NCBI GenBank assembly: GCA_031550535.1
Contig: JAVBOM010000006.1
Span: 62,001 to 126,000 of the forward strand
Reading direction: 5' to 3'
From: Avichristensenella sp031550535
GTDB taxonomy: Bacteria > Bacillota > Clostridia > Christensenellales > Aristaeellaceae
Length of the DNA: 64,000 nt
Part shown: positions 8,237-16,203 of the stretch, in pieces
Position numbering within the stretch: the stretch's first letter is position 1
How the letters are laid out: each line of letters starts with the position of its first letter
The notes under the pieces: generated by a model
What the model saw: only the letters and a program-made list of their open reading frames with translations
The model's database searches: none
Told to the model about the DNA's origin: nothing
Translations under genes and position numbers: made by a program

Positions 8237-8293
8237 CATCCCTCTGGACTCCCATCATTTGCCTCACGGCGGGGATGGGAGTCCAGAGGGATG
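8237..8293. terminator. 20-bp perfect inverted repeat (hairpin family B), between convergent operons
   Basis: The left arm 8237-8256 (CATCCCTCTGGACTCCCATC) is exactly complementary to the right arm 8274-8293, with a 17-base loop ATTTGCCTCACGGCGGG. It lies between the end of the Gfo/Idh gene and the convergent end of dhaL, so it may terminate both. The loop motif recurs at 42213-42252 and 43716-43762, which marks it as a repeat family as well. Confidence 0.7.
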
Positions 8294-8369
8294 AAATTCC
8301 TTTGGCGGGGTTTCAAGGGGCAGTACCCCACTGGCGTTCCTTCTCCCCACCGCAACAGCCCCTTTTGCT

Positions 8370-9011
8370 TCACGCAATCGCGCCGCGCGCCTGGCAGTAC
8401 GCGCAGATTGCTTCAAAGATCAGCTTTCCAACCACCGCGCCGCCGTCAAGCTTACCGACGCACTTGTCCGGGTAGTACGCGGCCCGGCCGTGCACGGCGA
8501 GCATGCCCTTCGTGCGCTCCGCCCCGGTACTGGCGGCGAGCGAGGCCTCATTAAACGCGTACAGGAAATCCCCGCACGCCTGGCACTGGTCGAGCGCGTC
8601 GACGGCCGGACAGAGGGCGTCCAGGACAGTCTTTTCGCCCGGCTTTGACTGCGTTTTGGACATCACGAACGCGAGGCCTGCCTGCATCGCCTCGGCCATC
8701 TGCGGCAGCGGGACATTTACATACCCCTGCAGCTTTTTCGCCATGCCCATCATAAAGAACGACAGGATCGTACCGAGCGTGGAGGGCGCGCGCTCATTCA
8801 TTGCGGACGCGCAGCGCATCAACAACCGGCCAACATCCGCCTCCTGCGACGCGGTGGCGCACACGGCCACGGCCTGGAACCCGCCGCGCATGGAAACGCC
8901 CAGGTCGCCGTCGCCGCTCTGCTGGTCAAGCTGGGTCAGGTACTCGGCCTGCGCCTGGATCAGCGCGCTGACGTTGACAAGCGCGCCCGCCATCTTCTCC
9001 GCCGTCATCAT
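8370..9011 (-). CDS. dhaL: dihydroxyacetone-kinase subunit L (DAK2 domain)
   Basis: A 213-residue all-helical nucleotide-binding subunit. DQQSGDGDLGVSMRGG (about residues 29-44) holds the Asp residues that bind the Mg-ADP pair; APSTLGTILSFFMMG and KPGEKTVLDALCPAVD complete the DAK2 pattern. DhaL phosphorylates the triose or tetrose bound covalently to DhaK. No PTS partner DhaM is visible, so an ATP-dependent relative (erythrulose or dihydroxyacetone type) is possible. Its ATG overlaps the dhaK stop in an ATGA, showing coupling. Confidence 0.85.
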   Translation of the reverse strand: MMTAEKMAGALVNVSALIQAQAEYLTQLDQQSGDGDLGVSMRGGFQAVAVCATASQEADVGRLLMRCASAMNERAPSTLGTILSFFMMGMAKKLQGYVNVPLPQMAEAMQAGLAFVMSKTQSKPGEKTVLDALCPAVDALDQCQACGDFLYAFNEASLAASTGAERTKGMLAVHGRAAYYPDKCVGKLDGGAVVGKLIFEAICAYCQARGAIA

Positions 9012-10033
9012 TTGACCACCACCTGCCCGTTCGCGTTCGTGTAAAACGGCGTGCTCGCCGGACTGGCCAGCAGTTCCTTCAGCTCCGCGTCCAACTTGAA
9101 CACGGTGATCGACAGGCCCGCCATTTCCATTGAGGTCGCGAACTCGCCGACATGCGGCAGGAACACGGTGGCCCCCATGTCCGACAGCCGTTCGTGTACC
9201 CTGCGGTACACGATGTACTGCTCCTCCAGCGGCGTTGCGCCCAGCCCGTTGACCATCACGGATACCTCGTCGCCCAGACCCAGCGGCATGTCGGCCAGGA
9301 GCTTGTCAAGGATCGTGTCGGCGATCTCATCCGCGGTCAGCAGGCGGGTCACCTCGATGCCCGGTTCGCCGTGGATGCCCATGCCCAGCTCCATCTCGTC
9401 CTCGCCGACGGCAAAGGTCGGCTTGCCCGCCTCAGGCACGATGCACGCGGACAGCGCCACCCCCATGGTGCGGATGTTTGCCAGCGCCCGCTCGGTCGCG
9501 CTTGCCACGGCTTCCAGCGGCAGCAAACGCTCGGCCGCGGCACCCGCCACCTTAAACGCGTAGACCAAACCCGCGACACCGCGGCGCCTGTCCGCCTCCG
9601 CCCTGGGGCTGGACGCGACATCGTCCCGCACCTTGACGCTAAGGGTTCGGATGCCGTCCTCAAGGCCGACCGTTTCGCACGCCATGTCAAAGTTCAAGCT
9701 GTCTCCGCCGTAGTTGCCGTACAAGCAGAGCACGCCCGCGCCCCGGTCGCACGCGCGGATCGCCGCCGCCATCTTCCCGGCCGATGGGGATGCGAACACG
9801 TTGCCCACCGCGCAACCGTCTAGCATGCCCTTGCCCACGTAGCCCATGAAAACGGGCAGATGGCCGCTGCCGCCCGCCGTGACAACGCCAACCTTCCCCA
9901 ACCGGGCGGGCGGGCAACGCAGGACGACGCGCGTATCCCCGTCCAGGAGCCGGAGCCTGTCGCTGTGAGCGGCCAGGATGCCCCGCATGGCCTCGTCCAC
10001 AAACGCGCCGGGCTTATTGATAATCTTTCGCAT
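9008..10033 (-). CDS. dhaK: dihydroxyacetone-kinase subunit K (DAK1 domain)
   Basis: A 341-residue substrate-binding subunit. VTAGGSGHLPVFMGYVGKGMLDG (N-terminal), YGNYGGDSLNFDMA, and GMGIHGEPGIE carry the His that forms the hemiaminal bond with the keto group of dihydroxyacetone (or erythrulose). The start at 10033 (MRKIINKPG) is the family N-terminus. A longer in-frame opening would run through the palindromic repeat at 10081-10140 and is rejected. It is the first gene of a two-gene minus operon with dhaL and probably serves the adjacent sugar cluster. Confidence 0.88.
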   Translation of the reverse strand: MRKIINKPGAFVDEAMRGILAAHSDRLRLLDGDTRVVLRCPPARLGKVGVVTAGGSGHLPVFMGYVGKGMLDGCAVGNVFASPSAGKMAAAIRACDRGAGVLCLYGNYGGDSLNFDMACETVGLEDGIRTLSVKVRDDVASSPRAEADRRRGVAGLVYAFKVAGAAAERLLPLEAVASATERALANIRTMGVALSACIVPEAGKPTFAVGEDEMELGMGIHGEPGIEVTRLLTADEIADTILDKLLADMPLGLGDEVSVMVNGLGATPLEEQYIVYRRVHERLSDMGATVFLPHVGEFATSMEMAGLSITVFKLDAELKELLASPASTPFYTNANGQVVVK

Positions 10034-10080
10034 GATTCCCCGTCCTTTCTTTTCGCCAGATATCCCACGATAGGCGATGG

Positions 10081-10140
10081 TAAGGATTTTTAACGAAATC
10101 CTCTGATGGCGCCCGATTTTTGAAATCCGCGCCGCCGTTA
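10081..10140 (+). repeat. palindromic element family A, intergenic full copy
   Basis: It starts TAAGGATTTTTAACGAAATC and ends TCCGCGCCGCCGTTA, closely matching the copy at 5652-5711. It lies 48 bp upstream of dhaK, inside its 5' untranslated region. Confidence 0.85.
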
Positions 10141-10320
10141 TGGATGAATCCACAGATAACGCCAGTGGCGATACCGTATGCCAATATTGTAGCATCGCGC
10201 CTGACAGAATGATCTTTAAATATATACGATTTTCTCTGAATGTCTTAGATATAATACTATTTTGTCATAAAGGTAGCGACAATAGGGGGGATATGATAAA
10301 ATAGGGAGGGGGGTGATAGC
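10141..10320. other. AT-rich intergenic spacer upstream of dhaK
   Basis: No gene was seen. A minus-strand TACAAT (10191 to 10186) could be the dhaK -10, without a clear -35. From about 10200 the base composition drops sharply (TTTAAATATATACG, TAGATATAATACTATTTTG), marking the edge of the accessory block to the right. No copy of the tRNA-fMet 3' end was found here. Confidence 0.4.
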
Positions 10321-10413
10321 ATGCCAATGACATACCAAATTAGTGCGGAACAAGGTGTGGAAATATCACAAAATACGCGTAAAAGTAAGTGCATTCAACA
10401 ACTTTGGCTATGA
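10321..10413 (+). CDS. small open frame of 30 codons with a strong ribosome site
   Basis: ATG CCA ATG ACA TAC... to TGA at 10411-10413 encodes a 30-residue peptide (begins MPMTYQISAEQG). It is preceded by GGGAGGGGGGTGATAGC, a strong Shine-Dalgarno site. It may be the 5' stub of a gene cut when the element decayed. No recognisable function. Confidence 0.3.
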   Translation: MPMTYQISAEQGVEISQNTRKSKCIQQLWL

Positions 10414-10439
10414 GATAGGCTGCGGAAAAGTCTGCTGTG

Positions 10440-10724
10440 CTACCTTGTTTTCGTCTGGTACAGGTTCTCCGTGGCAGTGACATACGTCACCGTGCATGGT
10501 TCGGTCCTGAGCGCATCTAGAGGCGTCCCGGGTGGCACGGGGACAATGTCCGCAATCGGTAGGCCCCGGCTGTCCAGGTGATGTGTAGCGGCCCATAGGG
10601 CGTCGCCCTCGTCCCTGGCACCCTGCACCCGGATGATCTTCCGGGTGTGGGTGCAGGTGTCCATGACGGAAAGACCCGCCGTAAATGTGTGCATGCGGCC
10701 TTCTTCCTTGCGCGCACTGCTCAT
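10440..10724 (-). CDS. hypothetical protein of the decayed integrative element
   Basis: A 94-residue basic-acidic protein (MSSARKEEGRMHTFTAGLSVMDT...). It has no family I recognise and no membrane segment. GGAGGTTATGCC precedes the ATG, and the ATG overlaps the stop of the upstream gene (ATGA), so it is a coupled member of the element's minus-strand operon. Such small genes downstream of a RepA-like ATPase are common in phage satellites and integrated plasmids. Confidence 0.5.
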   Translation of the reverse strand: MSSARKEEGRMHTFTAGLSVMDTCTHTRKIIRVQGARDEGDALWAATHHLDSRGLPIADIVPVPPGTPLDALRTEPCTVTYVTATENLYQTKTR

Positions 10725-11092
10725 GGCATAACCTCCTGATAGCCCGTGTACGGATCGTATAATTCTTCCTGAATGGCGGAGTACAGCTTCCGTAGATCGT
10801 CAAACAGCGCAAGAAAGCGCGCATAATGCTTCTCATAGGCTGGATGATGCTCGTTTGCCTTGAGCCACGCGTGACCGCAGCGGATGCGATCAAGAACCAG
10901 ATTGTATTGGCGCTTGCCTGCGGCGGTTATCGCCTCCTGCAGCCACTCGTCTGGCAGCACCGCGCGGTCGTTGAGGCAGACGAGGTTGTCCCGCATGGAT
11001 ACGCGAACCTTCCTGTCCAGCGCGATCAACCCCGCCTGTAGCGCCAGCGCCCAGCGCTGCATGGTGGACTCGTCTCCGAGCGGCATGGACAC
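10721..11092 (-). CDS. hypothetical protein of the decayed integrative element
   Basis: A 123-residue, mainly helical, Trp- and Tyr-rich soluble protein. The GTG at 11092 follows the upstream stop directly (TGAGTG); an ATG at 11086 is the alternative start, with GGAG 16-19 bases upstream. No motif was recognised. Position between two other small element genes and overlap at both ends support it as real. Confidence 0.5.
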   Translation of the reverse strand: MSMPLGDESTMQRWALALQAGLIALDRKVRVSMRDNLVCLNDRAVLPDEWLQEAITAAGKRQYNLVLDRIRCGHAWLKANEHHPAYEKHYARFLALFDDLRKLYSAIQEELYDPYTGYQEVMP

Positions 11093-11302
11093 TCAGCGGC
11101 GGTCTCCGTCTTCTGCACTCAGAGGCTCAAAGCGGTTGTTGAGCGCCTCCAGCACGGCGGGCTTGTCCGCGCGCAGAACCGCCAGCAGCGATTCCGCTTC
11201 CGGCTGCTCTTGTGGGGGTAGGTAAACCATCACGGTTCCATCGCGCGCTTCAAGGCGATAATTATAGCCGCGCAGGAGATTGAGGGCTGTTTCAATTCGC
11301 AA
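11093..11302 (-). CDS. small hypothetical protein (TubC-docking-like start)
   Basis: A 69-residue protein beginning MRIETALNLLRGYNYRLEARDGTVMVYLPP and ending in an acidic tail. The pattern of one helix, a beta hairpin, then a helix with PEAESLLAVLRADKPAVLEAL resembles short docking-type domains that often sit beside RepA-like helicase genes in mobile elements. That likeness is weak. AGGAGGTTCCGCC precedes the ATG. It sits just left of the iteron-like repeats. Confidence 0.5.
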   Translation of the reverse strand: MRIETALNLLRGYNYRLEARDGTVMVYLPPQEQPEAESLLAVLRADKPAVLEALNNRFEPLSAEDGDRR

Positions 11303-11330
11303 GGCGGAACCTCCTGTCGTAGAAAAGTGC

Positions 11331-11529
11331 TGTCAACCCTGTCAACCGGGCCGGGCTCACGTTGATATATAAGGCTTTTTGAGGTTGACAGTTTCCTGAC
11401 TGCTGTTGTCAACCCTCTGGGCATACCGTCAACCGCTGTCAACTCTGTCATATGCCGCCAGCCTCGGAAACTGTTGAATTGTATGGCATTCTTCACACCT
11501 TGCCCGGTGGAGGTTGACAGGGTTGACGG
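11331..11529. repeat. iteron-like cluster of GTCAACC/GGTTGAC repeats (possible element origin)
   Basis: The core GTCAAC(C) or its complement occurs at about 11332, 11341, 11383, 11408, 11428, 11438, 11512 and 11521, as pairs in both orientations (CTGTCAACCCTGTCAACC; GGTTGACAGGGTTGACGG). They fill the 240-bp gap beside the RepA-like ATPase gene. Clustered short repeats next to a Rep/helicase gene are typical of replication origins of plasmids and phage satellites; origin function here is inference. Confidence 0.55.
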
Positions 11530-11539
11530 TAGTTTTCAC

Positions 11540-12692
11540 TTACAGTGCGAACGCCTTTTCTTCGGTGCGACGCGAGATGATTATCTTGCGAACCGTCTTG
11601 CCTCGCGCTTTTGTAGCCCGACGCTCGATTGTGATACCGTCCGCCTTGAGACGGTCGCCGAGTTTTGACAGCTCCACGCCCAGCCTTTCAGGGGTGAGCG
11701 CGCCCGGGAAATCGAGCGACTCCCCATAAAGATCGTTCACAAGCTCGCGTGCCGTCCCCTCCCAACGCTGGCGGGACGCCATCAGCGAGAGGAGAGCTTG
11801 CGCGATGGGCGAGTCCCGGTATGCCTTCTCCGCCCGGTACGACTCAGAGTCCGATCCAACGCATGTCCAGCGGCCTTCCTCGAATCGCACCGCCAGAGAC
11901 ATGCGCTCGAATTCCCGGGCCTCTGCGGAGAGTGTCGCGTCCTTACTGTCCCGTGCGCCGTCGAGCAAGTAAATCGTGTCAGCGGTCCCGGGGATACCCA
12001 TCGAACCGGACAATCGCTCAAGTGGATCGGCGCTCGCGCTGTTCCCACCCTTTTTAAGATGGTGGACGAGCACAACCGCAATGCCACGGGTCAACGCGAA
12101 CCGCTGCACACCTTCGAGGATGCGATAGTCGGCATCGTAAGCGTTTTCGCCACGCTTCGGTAGGGGCTTCACCTTCTGTAGCGTGTCAATGATAACCAGT
12201 CGGGGATTGCTCACGCCGTCGCACCAGGTGGTCAACTGCTCCACCAGCCCCGAACCGATGCGCGCCGCTTCATGGGTGATGTGTAGCGTTGGCGGTGCTT
12301 GTCCCTTGAGCAGCTTTTCAAGCCGTTCGGCTACGCGGTATTGCCGCGATTCCAGGTCGAGGTACAGAACGGCTCCTTGCTGGCAGCGCATCGCTAGGAA
12401 GTCGGTTCCGCCAGCAACGCATACAGAGAGCCATAAGTGCAAGCCATGATTTGCCGCGCTTGGGGACACCGGCCAGGACCGCCAGTCCTGCAGGCAGAAA
12501 GCCGTCCACGATGAATGGCGGGCGGTCGAACTGCTTGCCGTAAAGCTCGCTGGCGGCGTATGTATCCAAGGGGAGCACCTTCAGCGGCGGTGGCGCGGCC
12601 TGATGGACGACAAGCCCTTCCGCAAAGCTGCGAGCTTTGCCGTCGTTCGCTATAAGCGCCTCAGCTTCCTGTAGCTGCTTGCGATACTCCAT
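11540..12692 (-). pseudogene. RepA-like hexameric helicase/ATPase, interrupted by a frameshift
   Basis: Two overlapping frames make one protein of about 383 residues. The first (from ATG 12692) ends after FLPAGLAVLAGVPKRGKSWLAL, with the Walker A motif GVPKRGKSW. The second continues as WLSVCVAGGTDFLAM...GAVLYLDLESRQYR, then RLVIIDTLQKVK (Walker B) and VVLVHHLKKGG. Removing one base at about 12435 (the A in CTTATGG of the minus strand) restores LALWLSVCVAGG, the usual RepA-family run. The AAA_25/RepA family unwinds plasmid or phage origins. The frameshift suggests a dead gene, or a sequencing error. Confidence 0.7.
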
Positions 12693-13004
12693 CCGCGATG
12701 CCTCCCTTCATCATCGTGTATAGCTCCGTCGTCGTGGCGGTTTCCAGCTCCGTGATTGCCGCCAGCACATAATCGCGAGAGCGGAGTGCGTCGCAAAAAT
12801 CCTGCGGGAAATCGTCCTCCGGGCTTATGCCACCCATGGCCTGGGTGGCATGCTCGATTAGGGCCTTGTCTAGCTTGTTCAGCCGTGCGACCTCGACGCC
12901 GCGCCACTGCGTCAGACGCCGTAGCAGCGCCCTGGCGGGTGCCTCTCGCCGCGCCTCCTGCGGGGCACCCTCCGCCAGCAGCCGCGCTGCCTCGCCCTGG
13001 GAGC
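12661..13004 (-). pseudogene. 5'-truncated gene of the integrative element (C-terminal 110 residues left)
   Basis: An open minus-strand frame without a start runs from the junction near 13004 to a TGA at 12661-12663. It encodes a charged helical stretch (ARALLRRLTQWRGVEVARLN, then DDFPQDFCDALRSRDYV). It overlaps the start of the RepA-like gene by about 30 bp, which is normal operon spacing. Upstream of about 13004 the frame meets integrase sequence on the other strand, so a deletion has fused the two. No family was recognised. Confidence 0.5.
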
Positions 13005-13007
13005 ATG

Positions 13008-13232
13008 GTGGCGGGCATCGGTGTGGAATTCATCCGCATGCACGATCTACGGCACACCTTTGCCATGCTATCCTTGCAAATGGGCGCGGACATCAAGACG
13101 CTACAGCAGGAGCTAGGCCACGCCACAGCGAGCTTCACCCTAGACGTGTACGGCCACGTGTCGGACGAGATGCTAAAGGCCAACTCAGACAGAATGCAAC
13201 AGTTCATAAACGAGTGGAAAACGCGGCAGTGA
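13008..13232 (+). pseudogene. tyrosine recombinase (phage integrase), C-terminal fragment
   Basis: The last 70-75 residues of a lambda-type integrase. IRMHDLRHTFAMLSLQ carries the HxxR box, LQQELGHATASFTLDVYGHV carries the second His and the Tyr nucleophile. The N-terminal arm-binding domain and the first catalytic Arg are missing; the sequence breaks off at the junction near 13004. It points toward the tRNA-fMet, as expected for an integrase next to its attachment site. It cannot be active alone. Confidence 0.8.
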
Positions 13233-13263
13233 TTTGCCTCCCTGGAACGCGTTTCAACGCTGG

Positions 13264-13285
13264 TTATGGTCAACATTATGGTCAA
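13264..13285 (+). repeat. tandem TTATGGTCAA direct repeats, putative arm-type integrase sites
   Basis: TTATGGTCAA occurs at 13264-13273 and 13276-13285, 12 bp apart, between the integrase stop and the tRNA. Short direct repeats in this place commonly bind the integrase N-terminal domain. A similar 12-bp tandem repeat lies beside tRNA-Leu at 53769. Confidence 0.45.
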
Positions 13286-13306
13286 ACAGCAAATTTCGGA
13301 CATGAA

Positions 13307-13340
13307 AAAAGCCCCGTATCCGTTGAGATACAAGGCTTTT
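13307..13340 (-). terminator. terminator downstream of tRNA-fMet
   Basis: The arms AAAAGCC (13307-13313) and GGCTTTT (13334-13340) enclose GTATC/GATAC. On the minus strand the stem is followed by CTTTTTTC, as expected for an intrinsic terminator of the tRNA transcript. It may also stop the integrase transcript on the plus strand. Confidence 0.6.
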
Positions 13341-13344
13341 CGAA

Positions 13345-13421
<77 letters not shown>

Positions 13422-13489
13422 TCGTTATCGCCGCTGATAGCGGCAAGGGTTATTATACCGCAGCGCGCCTCCGTTGTCAACCTTTAAAC

Positions 13490-13873
13490 TCAGTTTTTTG
13501 CTCTCAGCAACCGCAAATGTTCCAACACCTTTTCGTGGCTCTCGTGCCAGCCATCCCATGCCCTATAGTCATCGCACGGAAACTCCCCACATGCGCCGTA
13601 TTGATTGATGTGCTTTTCCCCACAGCATACACGAAAATCACGTTTGCCGCAGCCACAGCGCCAGAAGCAATCGTCCGTGATATTCCAACATCCTTTGCAC
13701 AAAGTGGCCTTTTTCATCGCCGCCTCGGCGCCCTCGTTTTCCCCTATTCACCCTGGGATTTGAAACCACCCGGCCCTCGATTCGGCCGCTTTCACATCCT
13801 GTTCCATCGTGACCTTGTATTGACCGTACGCTTCACAATCCATTCCGCAGGCCGCCAGCTTCAGCTTGTTCAT
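13490..13873 (-). pseudogene. DUF3795 Cys-rich protein gene with an in-frame TGA
   Basis: An ATG at 13873, with GGGAGGACCGGCT before it, opens MNKLKLAACGMDCEAYGQYK. After 41 codons a TGA at 13750-13748 interrupts the frame; the same frame then continues IGENEGAEAAMKKATLCKGC through to a stop at 13490. Both halves match DUF3795, a small Cys-rich probable metal-binding family: N-terminal ACGMDC, then CKGC, CGCGKRDFRVCC and CGEFPCDDY. The TGA sits where a Trp (TGG) would fit. One Cys of the first motif is replaced by Tyr (CEAY). Likely a young pseudogene; the 75-residue 3' half could still start at an internal ATG (13717). Confidence 0.7.
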
Positions 13874-13960
13874 AGCCGGTCCTCCCATGTACCGTCCATT
13901 CAAGGTGAACGGCGGCGTCCGGCACACCCCGTCCGACGCCGCCCGTCCGCTCCATATCGC

Positions 13961-15925
13961 CTACGAAAGCTCCACAATCGCGTATCCGTCCACCGCTGGA
14001 ACCGTCACGCGCCCGCTCGTCACCTCAAGGTCCTGCCCCTCCGGCACCAGCCTGGCCCGCGCAAACCCGCCCGGCAGGTTCAGCGAGAGCGTCAGGTCGC
14101 GCACGGCTGTGCGCTCCTCGATGATGTCGATCGTCGCGGACTTGCGCACCGGGATGTACGACAGAATGTGCGCGCACGCGCGGCGCTGCTCCGGCTGCGC
14201 CAGGAGCTGCACTGTCACCGTGGACGGCCCGTCGTGCCGCACCAGCCGGTCCGGCAGCAGCAAATCCACGGCGTTCCGCACCAGCGCCTTCACCCAGTTT
14301 GGCGCGTTGTCCCGGTACTGGGAGAACAGCGGGTGCGAAAACAACAGCACGCGCCCGTCCAGGAACGCTGCCGGGTACGCCTCTCCCTTTTCCGACGGCG
14401 TGTACCTGTGCGAGCAGAACCGCTCCCCCTCCCGCGCGAAGTACGGTGCCCGCGCGCGGAGGGCCACCTCGCCGCCCGTCTGCGCAAGGCGCGCGCCGGG
14501 CAGGTAGATCGCGTATTCATTCCCCGGCTCCAGCCCCTCGGCCAGCGGCCCTTCGGCAACGATGAAGTCCGGGTACAGCGCCGCTTCCCCCTCATACCGC
14601 ACGGGGAAGCACGCGGGGTACGCGCTTCCTTCGCTAAGCCCGCCGCGGCAGCACGACAGCACGGCCCCGCCCGCCGCCACATGCGCGACCAGCTTCGCCT
14701 GGAATGCGGGCGTCGCGCGGAAGTCGTCCGGCAGGATCACCAGCCGGTAGCCGTCCAGCGCCATCGTACCGTCCAGGATGTCAAACTGCACCGCGAGCTC
14801 TTCCAATAGCTGCACCGCGCCCAGCACGCTGTCTGGCATCTGATGCTCATGCAGCGGGCTCTCCCCCGTCAGCAGCGCCGCCTCCACGATGGGTTTGGAT
14901 GGCCGCGCCCACGCCTCGCACGCCTTGAACTGGCTGTACACCTGGCCGATCAGCCGGTATGTCGCGGGGTTCAGGCGGCCGTTTGGCTCTAACTGATCGC
15001 CGATGGAGCACGCGAACCCGAACGACAGCATGCGGAACGCCTCGAATTCCAGCGCCGCCAGGTTTTTCAGCGAATGAAAATCGCCCCAGCTCGTGTGGAA
15101 TTTGCCCGTCATGCCCAGGCAGTCGTGGCCGAGCTTTCGCGCGTAGCGCGCCGTCACCGGGAAGTGCAGATAGCCCCATCCGCCGCTTGGCAGGCTTTCC
15201 AGTTCAAAATGCGTGTAGGTGTCCGCACTGTCCCGCGTGCAGGGGCCGACATGCCCCGCGTTGTAGAAGATCGTGCAGTCCGGCCGGCGCGCGCGCACCA
15301 GGGCGCTCATTTCCTCCTTGAACGCGTCGATGGACCGCTTCGCGAACGCCCGCACCTGCTTGTCGTCCCCCATGTCCACGCCCTCGGCGCGCATCGCCTT
15401 GCGGCACGCGGCGCACCAGCATGGGCGGATGCCCACGATATCAAAGAACACACCGTCCAGCGCGTCGCCCAGCAGCGCCAGCACCTCGGCCGTCTGCTCC
15501 TTTAGGAAATCGCGGTATCCCGTGTTCACGCAGAGCGACTGGTAAAACCCAGGCTCCGTGAACGGCCCGCCCTCGTGCGCGCCGTCCCGCGCCCGGATGA
15601 GCCACTCGGGCCGCTCGTTCGCGGTGTAGTAGTCCCACTGTACGGTGATATACACCGGCGCTTTGATGCCCGCGCGGTGCAACGCCGAAACTTGTTCCAG
15701 CAGCAGATTCCGGCGCGAAAGATGCGGATGCACGCGCTCCGGGAACGCCCCAGAGTCGTAGTAGAGCATGCCGTGATGGCAGCGGGCGAACACGGTCATG
15801 GAGGAAACATCGGCCTCCTTGGCGGCCTGGGCGAACGCGTCGGCGTCAAAATCAGCGGCGATGTCCGGAATCAGCGCGGATGTGTGGAAATCCAGGTGCA
15901 CTTGGCGCGGTGACAGCATGTCCAT
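13961..15925 (-). CDS. GHL6-like glycoside hydrolase with beta-galactosidase trimerisation-type domain
   Basis: A 654-residue protein without a signal peptide. The N-terminal half is a TIM barrel: VHLDFHTSALIPDI, YITVQWDYYTANERPEWL, LDGVFFDIVGIRPCWCAACR (probable catalytic Asp region near 195) and FYNAGHVGP. Residues about 360-560 look like a beta-galactosidase trimerisation (GATase-like) domain (YRLVILPDDFRATPAF, GAVLSCC), followed by a beta-sandwich tail. This order fits the putative GHL6/GH-A group, cytoplasmic glycosidases of unknown substrate. RBS GGGAGGGGCTT precedes the ATG. It stands alone on the minus strand. Confidence 0.7.
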   Translation of the reverse strand: MDMLSPRQVHLDFHTSALIPDIAADFDADAFAQAAKEADVSSMTVFARCHHGMLYYDSGAFPERVHPHLSRRNLLLEQVSALHRAGIKAPVYITVQWDYYTANERPEWLIRARDGAHEGGPFTEPGFYQSLCVNTGYRDFLKEQTAEVLALLGDALDGVFFDIVGIRPCWCAACRKAMRAEGVDMGDDKQVRAFAKRSIDAFKEEMSALVRARRPDCTIFYNAGHVGPCTRDSADTYTHFELESLPSGGWGYLHFPVTARYARKLGHDCLGMTGKFHTSWGDFHSLKNLAALEFEAFRMLSFGFACSIGDQLEPNGRLNPATYRLIGQVYSQFKACEAWARPSKPIVEAALLTGESPLHEHQMPDSVLGAVQLLEELAVQFDILDGTMALDGYRLVILPDDFRATPAFQAKLVAHVAAGGAVLSCCRGGLSEGSAYPACFPVRYEGEAALYPDFIVAEGPLAEGLEPGNEYAIYLPGARLAQTGGEVALRARAPYFAREGERFCSHRYTPSEKGEAYPAAFLDGRVLLFSHPLFSQYRDNAPNWVKALVRNAVDLLLPDRLVRHDGPSTVTVQLLAQPEQRRACAHILSYIPVRKSATIDIIEERTAVRDLTLSLNLPGGFARARLVPEGQDLEVTSGRVTVPAVDGYAIVELS

Positions 15926-16203
15926 AAGCCCCTCCCGTTTCTGTGGTGTTTTCCTGTTTATCTCATCATAAGCCGTCTGCCGCCGGAAAGCAACGCTAAT
16001 CCCGGGGAGATTTCAATTCGCTCCAGCCCGCATCAGAGAGCTCGAGAGACTGCGGTCTCTCGAAGTCAATCAGACCCAGCGGCGTGCACGATGGGTCTGC
16101 GATCCCGTCGCCAGTCCCGGTATCGCCCGGAACAAACGCGTGGGCACGAAGCCGGAGATTCCGCGCCGTATTGGGATTTCGCAAAGAATCCCTCCTGCCC
16201 TCG
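15926..16203. other. intergenic hairpin pair with a palindromic element copy
   Basis: No gene was seen. CGAGAGAC-TGCG-GTCTCTCG (16043-16062) is a perfect 8-bp stem with a TGCG tetraloop. CAGACCCA (16071-16078) pairs with TGGGTCTG (16092-16099). A family A element in reverse orientation follows (16151-16193). These may terminate the convergent or upstream transcripts. Confidence 0.5.
16151..16193 (-). repeat. palindromic element family A, reverse-orientation partial copy
   Basis: GCCGGAGATTCCGCGCCGTA followed by TTGGGATTTCGCAAAGAATC keeps the first palindrome and a shortened second one. It ends 10 bp from the 3' end of the YdcF-like gene. Confidence 0.6.

Noticed and set aside
10200..10320. 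Second attachment copy of the tRNA-fMet 3' end at the left edge of the decayed element
   Set aside because: The stretch AATAGGGAGGGGGGTG only vaguely resembles the tRNA end; no run long enough to be an att core was found.
11331..11529. CRISPR-like array
   Set aside because: Repeats are only 7-9 bp, in both orientations and unevenly spaced, with no spacers of equal length and no cas genes; iterons fit better.
13748..13750. Selenocysteine at the in-frame TGA
   Set aside because: No convincing SECIS hairpin lies just downstream, the position looks like Trp and not Cys, and the gene has another lost Cys, all favouring decay.
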